A program made the translations under genes and the position numbers. The notes beneath the pieces are model-generated. The model did not search any database. It saw only the letters and a list, made by a program, of their open reading frames with translations, and had not been told where the DNA came from. Below are positions 44,601 through 55,770 of a DNA stretch of 64,000 nucleotides, piece by piece. Position 1 is the first letter of the stretch, and each line of letters begins with the position of its first letter. Source of the stretch: Odontesthes bonariensis (lineage: Eukaryota; Chordata; Actinopteri; Atheriniformes; Atherinopsidae); contig NC_134510.1 in NCBI RefSeq assembly GCF_027942865.1, positions 24,793,209-24,857,208 on the forward strand, in the 5' to 3' direction.

Positions 44601-47600
44601 TGATCAAAGTGGTTCGCACTCTAGGAATGCAGAGCAGACGAAGTAAGAAAAAAAGTCTGCACCAATGAGATTCACTTCAAAACATGTTCTGTTCATAGCG
44701 AGCTCATAGCGAGCAAATATATTCCACTTCTATGTAAAAACAACATTTTCCCTCACTATCTCTCTTTGCCCCCCTTCTGACCTCCTTTCTATTCCTTCAT
44801 CATTCACTCCTGAGGTCATCCATCTTTTTTGTTCCATTTTCCACAGCCCCTGACAAGACTGACCACTCTTTCCTTATTGGATTTTTCCAAGTCAAATAGG
44901 CCCCGTTGGCCAGCAGTGAGGAATAGGCTGAGCTTTAAATAGCCAATATGGTGGTTAACTAATGACTGTGTTCACTGGGCAGCCTAGGGCTGCAACAGCA
45001 TGCGGTTCACTGCACACCAGGAAGATTTCAAAGATTTTCTGGCAGATTCCCCTCAAGATGCTGCCTCCCAGCTACAACACTTCTTAAAAATTCTTCCAGA
45101 AGTGTCTGCAGAGCGGCTGTGTGCACGTCTCAGGCACTACTCTTGCATAGCAGAGAGTGAGTTTGAAACTGGCTATAAAAAGAATGGAGTCTGATTTCTT
45201 CTCAAACACCCTCCAGGCTTTGATGTGTGGCTCGACAAACACCTGAGAAAAAGCAGTGCTGTCACCATATTGTCATTATATGATATCAGTGCTAAAGTTT
45301 CATCTCCACATTTGCCAAATATAAAAAATCTGTCATACTGTGCAAGTGAAAAGAGGCATAAACCTATTATCTCAGCTGGCTGTCATGATTTGGTTGCTAT
45401 TGTCATATTTCAATGGTGTATGTCTCTGTTTTATCTGGATTACGCTCAGTATTCAATCAATATTCACATTTTCTGCCAATGAAGCAAAAACAGAACACAG
45501 CTGTGCATTCATGCAGCTCAAGAAGCAATGCTTTCAATGGATTTTTGTTGTAGCTTTCCAGCCAGAAAAATACTATCATGCCCACATAGTTTCCCTCTGA
45601 GCCACAGACTTGTCAGTTTTTTGCTCACTCACATATTGATCAAATCATTCATGTATCCTCACCTGCCTCCCTCCTCTCTGTCCATGCCGGCTCATCTCTC
45701 CTCCATGACCTCTCTCCACTTCCTTGATTCCTACCGGCCAATCCGCTTCTCAGACCCCTACCCCCTGTTGCCATGGCAGCGGAGGTGAACAGGTTGGTGT
45801 GTGTTGGGGATGGAGACGTCCTGTACAAGTGTGACTCGTGAATATCCTCGCCGTCTTCATCCTCTCCATCTGATGCAGTCAGTCTGCCAGCGGAATGGTC
45901 GCCAGTGAAGCCTTTCCAGCTTGGGTTCGAGTTTCCAAATCCTGAGCCTCCCAGGCTCCCGAATTTCATCCAGGTCTGGCCCAAACCCCCCCAGCCTCCT
46001 CCGAATGAAGACAGGTGAGAGGAACCCAGCCCCAGTGAGGTGAGAGATGTATGTTTATACCTCTCTGCTGAGGATGATGATGAAGCAGCTGCAGAGAAGG
46101 GGTCATTTCCGTTCTGGCGTAACCAGGGGGATTCTTTTGACAGCACGCTCCCTGATCCTCTTGCACCTTTCCTTCCTCCATCTCCTTGCCCCAAAATGAA
46201 CCCTGATCGTGCCTTTGAACTGGTCAGCATCTCTCTTTCCGATATATCATCCTCCTCATCCTCATGTAACTCATCCACGTCATCCATGTCTCGCCCACAA
46301 TGCCTGTGACGATGTTTATGTTTGTGTTTATGTTCGCTCCTCCCACAGCCACAAGAGAGGCTGGATGTGAACCCTGAGCCTCCCCCTCCTCCGCTGCTTC
46401 CCCCTATATCTCCCTCAACCTCTCCGCCTAAAGCTCCTTCCCTCAGTAGCCTGCTCCTCCGCCTGTGGAATCTGGCCGGGTTGAGAAGGAAGTGGGCATG
46501 GTGGGGTTGATGGGGGGCGTATTGGTGAGGGGGTGGAAGCGGGTATGAGCCGGGTAGGTGGTGATAGAGTGTTGGGGGATAGCTGCTGTAAAAGCCCATA
46601 TTTTCAATGGTTTCCTGGAACTTTGACGGGCAGCCACACTGCCTGCGGTCTGGCTTCCTGTTGCAGTGACAGGGGAAGAAAGGCTGCGAGGTGAAGGAGG
46701 GACTAGCAGAGAAAGATGGAGGGTGAGGCGAGTAGAAGCCATTTAGATTGATCCTGAAGATGTTGGAGCGGAGAGAATGAGGGGAGGAATGATGTCGCCT
46801 TCCTCCGGAAGAAGCACTCCCATCAAAGCCTTGCCCCAGTCCTGTCCTCGCCCAACTTCTTCGTCCAATGTGGACCTCATTGAACATAGCTATCAGATCA
46901 TCTAGTTCAGCCAGAAACTCTGGATCCTGCATGTGCAGCTGCTGGTGCTTCTTCTTATGTTTATTTTTCTGTTTCTTCAGTGCATTGTGCCCAAGGCAAG
47001 GGTAATAGTCCGACTGAGTGCACTTATTGTGTCCTGGGCAGGGACAAGGACACAAGCAAGTACAGGAAGAGGAACAGTCGTAATCCCTACGCCTGTGCCG
47101 GTGTCTGTCTCTGTGCCGCTCCCCAGTATTTGAGCTGCTCAGAGGGTTAGTGAGTCTGGGCATGTGAGAGAGGGGCGATGAGACTGGAGAGGGACGGTCC
47201 GCAAGAGAAGAAGGGAGTCTTTGCCCCCCCAGAATTGCCCCTGAACCATGACCCAACCTCAGCAGTCCTCGAGCTCCCCTCATCTCCCCTCGCTCTGAGA
47301 CACTGTTATTATCTGTCCCAATCCCGCTGTCGCTAGGCAGTGTTTCGTCGCTGTGTGACTCACTCCTGGGGGATTGGGTCGCCTCCTTCAGGTGGCTGGG
47401 AGAGCCAGGTGTGGGATGAAGAGGAGGGGTGGGGCAGTAGAGCTTACATGAAGACTGGTGAAAGGGGAAGTGATGTCTTCCCTGACAGGGACAGCTCTTC
47501 TTCACAAAAGGAGAAAGGGATGAGGAGGAGGGAGGACGGGGGGATGTACAGGAGGAAGATGGGGAAGGGAGGGAGAAAGGGTGAGAAAAAAGGAGGGAAG

Positions 47601-50600
47601 ATGTCGGTTCCACGAGGCTGACTTCGCTGTAAGGACTCTGGGCACCACTAGAGTGGGTAAGAGATGGGGAAGGAAAAGGGTGAGAGGGAGGGGGCTGTGG
47701 TTGGTTAGATGAGAAGAGAGATGTTTCAGAGGGATTGGTAAACAGAGACGGCTGAGTGGAGTTCTGGGAGCTGGAATTTAGATTAGCTGTTTGGGATTTA
47801 GGCTTGCGTCCTCGCCTCTTGCCCATGTAGATGGTGCCTCTCTTACTTACATTGATCTGAGGGCCCAGCTTACTCCCAAAAGAGGAGGACAGAGCTGAGA
47901 GCGTGTGTACCGTTGTAGCCTCATTTGATTTACACATTCTCAGAGAGGTGTCCCCGTGTGCTGCCTCGCCTCCCTTTCGCTCCTTTCCAACAAAACCAGA
48001 CATCATTACTTTGTGAAGTCTCTTCTTCTTTCTTTTCTTCATCTCATTAATCAGTCTCCTGATCTTTAGCTGCCGGTTCCCCTTTTCAGGAGGGTGAAAA
48101 TCGTTACTCCTCTCCGTATAAACAGCATAATTCAATGCATCTCCACTCTGGTCCTCAAGGAGGGGGCGTTTGGGAGGACGACCACGCTTCTTGGGGCTGG
48201 ATTTAGACTGAGCGGCACACTGCAGTACTGGACTTGGCTCCAGCACAGGGGCTTTCTGGAGTCCGTCACACCCCAGAGGAGGCACCTCAGTTGTGACATC
48301 GTTTGGTGAATGTCGAAGGGGAGGTTCATCTAAGCTAGAGCTGTGGGATTTCGGGCGGCCCCTTTTTCGGACAACGTTTATGGGGAATCTGGAAGCAGGG
48401 GGGCTCAAATCTGATTTGGGATGATTCTGCTTTGGGGTTGGAGGTTTGACTGCAGAAGACAGAGGGGAGGAGCTGCTGGATAAGGAGCTAGAGGGCACAG
48501 GGTGTGACTCATCACTCTGCTGAATACTGGCTTTGGCAGGAAGGGGTGTCTTGGTGATCTGGGGGAAATTTAGTGAAGGATTATGTGAGGAATCTGAAGG
48601 GGATTCCTGATTTTCCGCCCTCTGAGCACGGTGCACCAGCTTAGTCCAGCTGGGCCTTCTTGCTTTACGTTTTTTGAGCGGTCGGCTATCCTGCTCTTGG
48701 GGAGAAGAAGGGGGAGAAATGGGAGCATGGGCAGAAGACGTGGGCAGAGGGGGAGGAGCAGAAGAAGTAGAGTGGGTTGGAGGCACAGTTGAATGTCTTG
48801 AGACGTCTTGTTCTTTTGATTTACTGGTATCACCTGTTGTTGCTGGCTCTGCTTGTTTGGCTGGCTTGCAACTGTCATCTGTCTTGTCGTTCTCATCTAA
48901 TCTGCTAGGATTCATTACTTTACAGGTTTTATCTAGTTTACCATTACCAGCTGTTTCGCAGCATTTGGCATTGTTCTCCTCTGTTCTCTGCCTTTCTGGA
49001 CTGAGCTTTTCTCTCTTTTTCTCAGCTTTTAGTTCATCCCAGCCTGAATTATCAGCTCTGTGTTTATCATCCTTTTCTTTACCATGTCTTGATTTTCCAT
49101 CTTTTCCCTTCTCCTTTTTCTTCTTCTTGACTTCCTCATTTCTGCTCTCACTCTTTGCACCGTAAGCATCGAGTCTATCTCGCTTTGATATTTTATCTCT
49201 CCGTTTCTCTTTCTTAGCCTTCCTCTCTTTATCTCTCTTTTTCTCTAGAGGGGTCTGTAGAGAAGGATCCTGACCTTGGGATTGGACAGAGGAGATATCC
49301 ACAGTGGGGCAAGACTGCGGTTTGGGGGTGACTGGGTGATAGGAAGGAGAGTCGGTAGAGCCAGTGGAGACTGGAGGCCTCGTTGAGGAGTCCATAGAAG
49401 AAACAGAGGAAAAACTGCTGTGTTTTACAGCTTTGTTTTTCAGAGAGGTTGGAGTGCCAAGGATGTTTGCAGAGGTTCTCCCATTCGACAGTCCCTTCTG
49501 TTTTGCTGTCTGAACCAAACCATTATGTTTCTTGGAGCTCTTCCCATCATTCCTGGTTTCTAGTGTGGAGACTGTCTGGATGCATGAGGTGGACGGAGTG
49601 GTTGAAGCTGTCTCGTCTGTTGTCGGTGAGCAGGGTTTGGGTCCTGCGGGGACAGGCTGGCCATTCGCAATTGGAAGTTTGTCTTTCTTTACTTTCTCTG
49701 CTGAGCCATTTGAATTCTCCTCTGTCTTATCGGCCAGCTTGACGGGAACCTGGGGAATGCAAACACACAATCTCTGTCACAGACAGCAGCGGTTTTGACA
49801 TCCATTACTTTGTTGATGATTGCAGTAAAGGATGATAGAAAAGAGACAGTAACTGAAATGCCTTTATTAATGAGCGCGAGGGTAAAATTACTCAATCAGA
49901 CGGAGAAATGAGGACACACTAAAGAGAAGAAGAGAGTGAGGTGATGGAAACAGGAATGGGGTTGACACAGAAAGAAGAAATACAAAAGGTGGAGAAACAC
50001 AGAGGTAGAGTGGGACAGTGACAGAGGGGGGAGTGAAAGATAAATGAGAGCAGGTAGAGAAAAGAGGGGTTGTAAAAATAGAAGAGAGGGACGGATATAG
50101 AGAGCCAAGCAGAGTGAAAGAGAGTGGGAAAGCGTTGCTATTGGTAGCTATAAATTGCCACTAATACCGATGAGAAGGCTTGACATTTCATACTTGTTCT
50201 GTAATTTTGGTATGCCGCTGCTTGAGTGGCGTTTGAGCAGCTAAAGCTATAAGCTTCCCCTTGGGTGATTATCATGAGGACTGATGGCCCAGTGTTTGTA
50301 ATAACTCCAAGTGGTTGCCGTGCTGTTGTCCTATTAATAGATCTGTTAATTCTAATGTGCTGCTTAGGTTTCAGTTTAGAGACAATAGCTCATTTTACAA
50401 GTGAGGACAAAGCTGGGTGACTTTGAACCGTTTAGGTGCATCTATAAAGCCTGGTGATTAAACCTAATCAGAGCAACAGCACATATACCCTTGGTCATCG
50501 CAACTTTTATCTATTTTCCTCTATTTCAAGCTAACTGGCATGAGAGATGATTGTCCTCAACCTACCTGTTTGACAGTCTTGGTCCCTGGGCTGTTTGTGG

Positions 50601-51222
50601 CAGGGACAGAGGCTGGGGTAGACTCTGTTGATGATAAAGACGGTGGCTGCGCTAACGAGGATGATGATGATGTAAGTGGTGGTGAGGCAGCAGTTGCAGT
50701 TTTTTTGGACGTGGTCTGGACAGCATCCAAGTCTGAGCGTTGCTCTCTGTTTGCCTCGTCTGTGGTGGAGCTGCTTTTACTCTGCTGGCCAGCTCCTGCA
50801 TCTCCATCCACCCTCAACAGTCCCCCCCTGCCTTGTCTCTGATAGGTTCTGATGGTGGGCTTGCACACGTAGCTTTCCAAGATCTTGGGCGGTTTTTTGG
50901 TCCGCTTGGCTTGAAGTCCAATGCGGACTCGTACATTTCCCTCAGGGCAGCTCGTCTCTCTGCCAGAGATCTGAAGCTCCTGCTGCCCTACACTTCCACA
51001 GCGCCCCTCAATAAGCAGCTCCAGCACCGTCCCCTTGTCTCCTTCCCTCTTTTTTCCTGCTCCTCTTTTCTCCTCCTCTTTTTTCCCCACATTTCCATTT
51101 TCCCCCTCCCCTCTCCTCTTCTTCTCTGCCACCTGGTCCTTCTCAGAGTCTTCAGGTGCAGACGTGGGGTCCAGAGTGGAAGCGGCAGTTGGAGGGGTTC
51201 CCCCCTTCACTCTCTGGTCCAT
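41659..51222 (-). CDS. ash1l: ASH1L-like chromatin protein lacking SET, bromodomain, PHD and BAH regions
   Basis: Coding exons in transcript order: 51222-50566, 49749-45663, 44249-43892, 43732-43559, 43476-43382, 43298-43225, 43104-43059, 42974-42934, 42836-42766, 42666-42482, 41994-41903 and 41787-41659 (stop TAA). They sum to 6009 nt with every phase agreeing: 2002 aa. ASH1L matches: [13 protein letters not shown] with a YVCKPTI block (exon 1); [17 protein letters not shown] and [11 protein letters not shown]-hooks (about residues 683, 743, 861); [17 protein letters not shown] (about 1023); [17 protein letters not shown] (about 1612); [55 protein letters not shown]; and a C-terminal [13 protein letters not shown] tail. 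ASH1L normally methylates H3K36, but this gene passes from the pre-AWS block straight to the post-SET block through introns of about 120, 84 and 97 bp, so AWS-SET is absent. Bromo-PHD-BAH is likewise absent between 42482 and 41787. The ATG at 51222 is the first after an in-frame stop in the 5' UTR. Confidence 0.9.
45663..49749 (-). other. ash1l: 4.1-kb giant exon of the ASH1L-like gene
   Basis: Acceptor CCCCAG before 49749 and donor GCAG|GTGAGG after 45663; 4087 nt (1362 codons plus one base). It is Lys/Ser/Pro-rich and disordered, with three AT-hooks, a [12 protein letters not shown]-type basic helix, a His/Lys repeat ([12 protein letters not shown]) and the ASH1[18 protein letters not shown] block. 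The human counterpart exon continues for roughly 300 more codons past LFTSA; here the exon ends about 35 codons after it, so the AMQRQARKM-type block of human ASH1L is not present in this exon. Confidence 0.88.
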
Positions 51223-51394
51223 CAGAGAAGTCAGGGGGGAGAAGTAGGGCGCTGTGGGGTTTCCAGTATAACACTTTTAAATGAGCCCGGTGGGGATGGT
51301 GAAATGAAAGGTAGAAAGCAGAATGCAGGTGGTAGATCAGAAAGGTTACAAAAATAGATCCTTTAATAGTCCAAGTACAGTCGAACGCTTTCAT
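51152..51394 (-). promoter_or_regulatory. ash1l: Upstream open reading frame overlapping the ASH1L start codon
   Basis: The exon carrying the main start begins at an acceptor GTTTCAG before 51445. Its leader contains an ATG at 51394 opening an 80-codon frame (MKAFDCTWTIKG...) in a different frame from the main protein. It overlaps the main ATG (51222) and ends at 51152. If this leader is used, initiation at the main ATG would depend on leaky scanning. Confidence 0.5.
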
Positions 51395-53989
51395 CCAGCG
51401 AGGGCAAGGTCTCTGTGTTGTCCTTTACGCTTTAGCTGAGTATATCTGAAACAGAAAGAAAGGGGAAGAAAAGACAGTGAGATTTAGAGGTCTGTGATTA
51501 GTCATTTCAGTGAGCTCAGACGCTGAATCGCAACAGAACAGGAGTTGAGGGGAAAGTCCCCGTCCTGCAGGCAGCTGTAGAGAGGTGCTAAAGTCTGTGT
51601 CCACAGAGATGATCTCATCATACAGAAAACCCAGGAGGCCAATCAACGTCGCCGTTTCCCAGAATGTCAGCACAAACTGGAAGACTTACTCACATTCCCC
51701 AGAAACAGCATCGGCTAGTTTTCTGTAGCAATCTGCAAATAACGATAGATGTGAAAGGCAGCCAAGACTCCCTAAACCCTTAACAGTTTTACTGATGTTC
51801 TTATCCCTAGTGTGCCTCAGCCCAAATCAATATATCAATCAGCTCCCGACTAATTCAACACTTGATCCAGTGTCCCACCCCTCCTCTCCCCAGTGTCTTT
51901 GCGCCTTCTGTTCTCAGCTACTCCCACAAGCACTTCTCCTCCCACCCTTCCCGCTGCTGTACTTTCTTTTCTCCCTGAAACTCCCCTTTTCATGTTTGGC
52001 TGTAAGCTTTTTCATGCATTCTCTATTAGTCCCATCCACTCTCTTCCCCTCTTTGCAGACCACACAGTAAAATAGTCAGCTCACACACTGTATCCATGTT
52101 AATCAGAACCATATTTCCTCCTCCAAGCCGTTCTTTTCCTCCTCTCCAGCTTAAATCCCTCCATTCACAGTGCAACCATTCCCCTCCTCCCCTTTCAGTA
52201 GTGGTAACACAAATCCGTAGGAAAGGGTAAAACTTATTTTTGGAAAGGAGTGCAAATTCCTCCTCCTCCCATTGCTTCCTCTAAGTCAAGTAAGCTTTTC
52301 ATTGACCCCATTGTAAATGGACTTTTAATGTAACATTACAGCAAAGAAACACACCCTAAAATAACATTCTCCTCACCAGAAAAACTTTCACTCTCACTCA
52401 CACTGAGACCAGATGAGTTACAGAACGCATCGACGGGAAGCAGCATCTTCTGTCACGCTTCCTTCATTATTCTCTACTCGTTAAGGGACACATTCGCCCA
52501 TTTTCTAATAAAACACACCCTGCCAAGCATTCTTGCAGCTCTCTCATGAGAGCCTCTTATGAAATAGCTCATCTGTCTCTCAACGCGCCAAATTGCCCGC
52601 TTAAACTTACAAGAGCATCTCAGATAATGTTTTCATTTGAGAGCTCAGTGGGCTATCTCTCCTGCCTCTTGGTTCCTCCACACCCAAACTCTTTCCTTGA
52701 ATCACAGAGAGCACGAATCAACATCTGTTCCAGTAACTACTCTTATGTAACAGAATTGGAAAGCTGTTTTCAAGGCCGATCCTACTTACAATAAAATGAA
52801 ATAAGCAAGGAGGTGGACAGTGGTCGTCTTAAAAAACTGCAACCACTTTTCTCTATGGGATGAGACAACTGAGTCCTGTGGGTTACAGCGTTGGCCTGTA
52901 CCACAATAAGAGTGGCAGGTTTTCAAACTTGAAAGGGCAAGCTCATTCAGCATCCCTCAAAGAGCATACTAATATGTTTTAATACTCTCTGGAGCGATAC
53001 CTCTCATACATAACTCAAAATTATTCTAACATTAGACCAGAAGCTATTTCCAGTGACAGGATGATGGGTGGACTTGACACTGTAGTCAGTGCGGTTCCTC
53101 TGGAGCGCTGAGGCGACGATTAAATCATGATGATGGCTCACCATATTTCCAGTCGTCATCACATCCCCGTGACAGTGTTATCATCGATAACTACAACACC
53201 ATTATCATCTGCCTGACAACAGCATGAGCACAGCTGGAAATGAGGCTTCTGTGATGGCATCTGAAATGATTAAACCCTGAAGCTTTGCAGTCGGAGCCGC
53301 CTCCCACTCCACCTTCACGGGGAAGTTTCTCACGTGAGTCTCTCCTCCACACACACACTTCGCTCCTGTTAGTGTATTAGAAGTGTGTTGCTCGAACATT
53401 GCGTACCCTAGTCGCAGCTGCGTAGGCTAAATGATGTTGGTACTGTAGATACAGTACGGACACTGGGGGTGTTACCGCACTGGAGCGACCTATCACTGGT
53501 TAACTGAGGACGTCAACGGGAGCTTCCTTCTCCATAATGACTTTGCGCACCTCCTAAAAGCACCATCCGCCTGATGCTGTCGCACTTACAAATGAGACAC
53601 ACGTGCACGTGTAGTTGTTGTCGTCACTCCTGTCTCCGTTATAAAATAAAACAGTCCGAAAAGACGCACAGCTGCAAACTGAAACTCAACATGGAAGTAC
53701 GAGGCTACGTAGCATCAAAATATGCCTTCTGACGGTGGTGCTTGTGATGTGGTGAAGTCCCGAGCCACCTTTTTTTTCTCTTCTATCTGTCCTCTGCTAG
53801 TGCCCCTGCTGGTGTCAGCAACATTGAAATAAGAAATACCACCATGCAATGAGAACAGAGGGGAAACACACTCAGCAACAAGGGGCCGAATTAGCGCAAA
53901 GCGGATGCACAAATTCTCTCTAACCTGCTGAGCTCAGGGCTGCCTCATGATGACAGGCCTGCACACATTGATACGGACTGCCATGACAA

Positions 53990-54428
53990 TCTGTAATAAG
54001 GCTACGTAGGCTACTTACCCGAGTGCGCGTCCCAGAGCCAACTGCGTTTAGGCAGGAGGTGAAGGTGTTGCTGTCCTCTTCCCCTTCGCACCAACAGCAA
54101 TCCACCGCTTTTGGTGCAATAAATGTTGCTTTGATTACATAACTAAGGCAAGCAGAGGTTCAAACACCCTCTAAAACCGAGTTTCAGTCCCATCGGAGCG
54201 CAGAGCCTTCTGTGCAACAACATTGGCGCGGGTGTTTTCATAATCATACAGTCGACAGATCTCCGTCGGCGCGTCTCCGCAGCTAGGTGGCGGACTGGTT
54301 ACACTCGCTGGATCTTATTTCGCCCACTTCTCTCGGGGAAAGTTACATCGCTCCCGCCACTTCTAATGGCTCATCTCGCTCTCGTATGCATACAGGCTGT
54401 CGGGAGGTCGGGTTGAAGGCTGCAGCTT

Positions 54429-54464
<36 letters not shown>

Positions 54465-54760
54465 TGTGTGTGAGTGTGTGCGTGTTCGCGCGCGCTGGGG
54501 TACAGGCTGACAGTGCAAAGGGGCTGGTTGTTGGATGTGCGGGAATGTAACTGCGTGGCCATTTTCATGTGACCAGAGGAGGAGATAAAACGGTGAATAC
54601 AGCACAGGATCTCACTGCGGTTCGTAATAGGCGATTGGGGAGGGCTATTTAGACGTTTAATAAAATGGCGACGACTTGGCTGAAGTAGGCTGCTGGTAGG
54701 ATTTGGGGAGCAGCTCAGAAGTTGCAGTGCGTCATGCGAGATGAGATTCAGCTCACACTG
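53990..54760 (-). promoter_or_regulatory. ash1l: Probable ASH1L promoter and untranslated first exon
   Basis: A CpG-richer stretch (GCGCGCG near 54486, CGTCGGCGCGTCTCCGC near 54264) lies upstream of a - strand donor G|GTAAGTAG (plus coordinates about 54012-54019). It is a candidate end of a non-coding exon 1. A further small leader exon may lie near 51694-51725 (donor GAAT|GTGAGT). The precise start site cannot be told. Confidence 0.45.
54428..54480. repeat. (GT)n microsatellite in the ASH1L promoter/first-exon area
   Basis: About 50 bp of alternating TG with two GAGTG interruptions (54463-54476). Confidence 0.88.
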
Positions 54761-55589
54761 GTGGGAGAGGAAGATGGGCTATTAACACATTTTGAAAAGT
54801 TAACGTGAGAGGTGTTTATCGTGCATCGGTGAAATTGAGCATTCAGAACTACGGTGTTTCTCCCCCACTCGTGCAGTATGAATTTGATTAAGACGAAACA
54901 TAAAGCAATTCGTAGTTTTGAAAAACAACAATATTGAGAAAGTGAGTGACGTCAATATATTGTTCTGGTTGTTTAGTTCGTTGTTAATAGCAGCTGAAGC
55001 AGTATCCATATTATCATTTATAATGGGCCCCTGCCCCCTTTCTGCGTTCTCCATAGACTATGTTGCCTCCAAACGCCCATGCATGTAAAAACTATCCACC
55101 AGGTTAGAAATGAAGAAACCTTATTGATGAGAAGTAAAATGTCTTCAAGAATATAGAAGTGAACCTTTTGCTGATAACAGCACTGTTATCTTTGCTACCT
55201 GGAAACCAACATATCTTTTTCCCCAAACACAGCTAGAACGTGGACTCATCTGACCACAGAACAGGTGTCCTCTGTCTTTCTGTCTATCTGAGATGAGCTC
55301 ATTCTCAGATAACTTAGCGGCGTTTCTGCGCCGAGTTGATTCATGGCTTCCTCGTTGCATAATATAGTTCAGGTTACATTTCTGGATGCAGCAGTGGGCT
55401 GTGTCTGTCTCGGAGAATGGTTTTCCAAAGGTACTCCGAAGCCCCAGTGGTATGTAAATGATCTGGGGTTATGATGGTTTCTCGTGCAATGCCCCTTGCA
55501 AACACAAAGGTCACGCACATCCAACAGTGGTTTCCATCCTTTGCCTTTATGCACTGAGATTTCCACAGACTCCCTAAATATTTTTTTCT
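54761..55589. other. Intergenic sequence upstream of ASH1L
   Basis: No recognisable gene. The 55245-55570 portion (e.g. ACATCCAACAGTGGTTTCCA, GACCACAGAACAGGTGTCC) resembles degraded transposon-derived sequence of the Tc1/mariner non-coding type, but this was not established. Confidence 0.35.
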
Positions 55590-55594
55590 TAATT

Positions 55595-55770
55595 TTTTTG
55601 GGCTCTAGCGGCCCTTATTTGACAATGAGTGGACAGAAAAGGGGGCAGAGAGAGTAGAGGATAAGCAAATAGCAAAGGGCCCCAGTCCGGGACTCGGCCG
55701 TTTGCGCGTCAAGGAACTGCAGCCTTTGCACATTGGATGCTCATCCAGTAAACAGCGCCCCTCCCTGAAT
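55595..55770 (-). repeat. Abundant percomorph-type repeat with tRNA-like portion
   Basis: The segment resembles a repeat common in percomorph fish: TTATTTGACA..., GGGGCAGAGAGAG, GCAAAGGGCCCCAG, then a region (CGGGACTCGG, near 55688) in the position of a tRNA-like B box, ending in GCGCCCC. It is recognised from memory of its consensus and carries no gene. Confidence 0.5.

Noticed and set aside
46933-49798. + strand frames inside the ASH1L giant exon (e.g. 48674-49165, 47340-47621)
   Set aside because: Antisense shadows of a Lys/Ser/Pro-rich exon; no independent signals.
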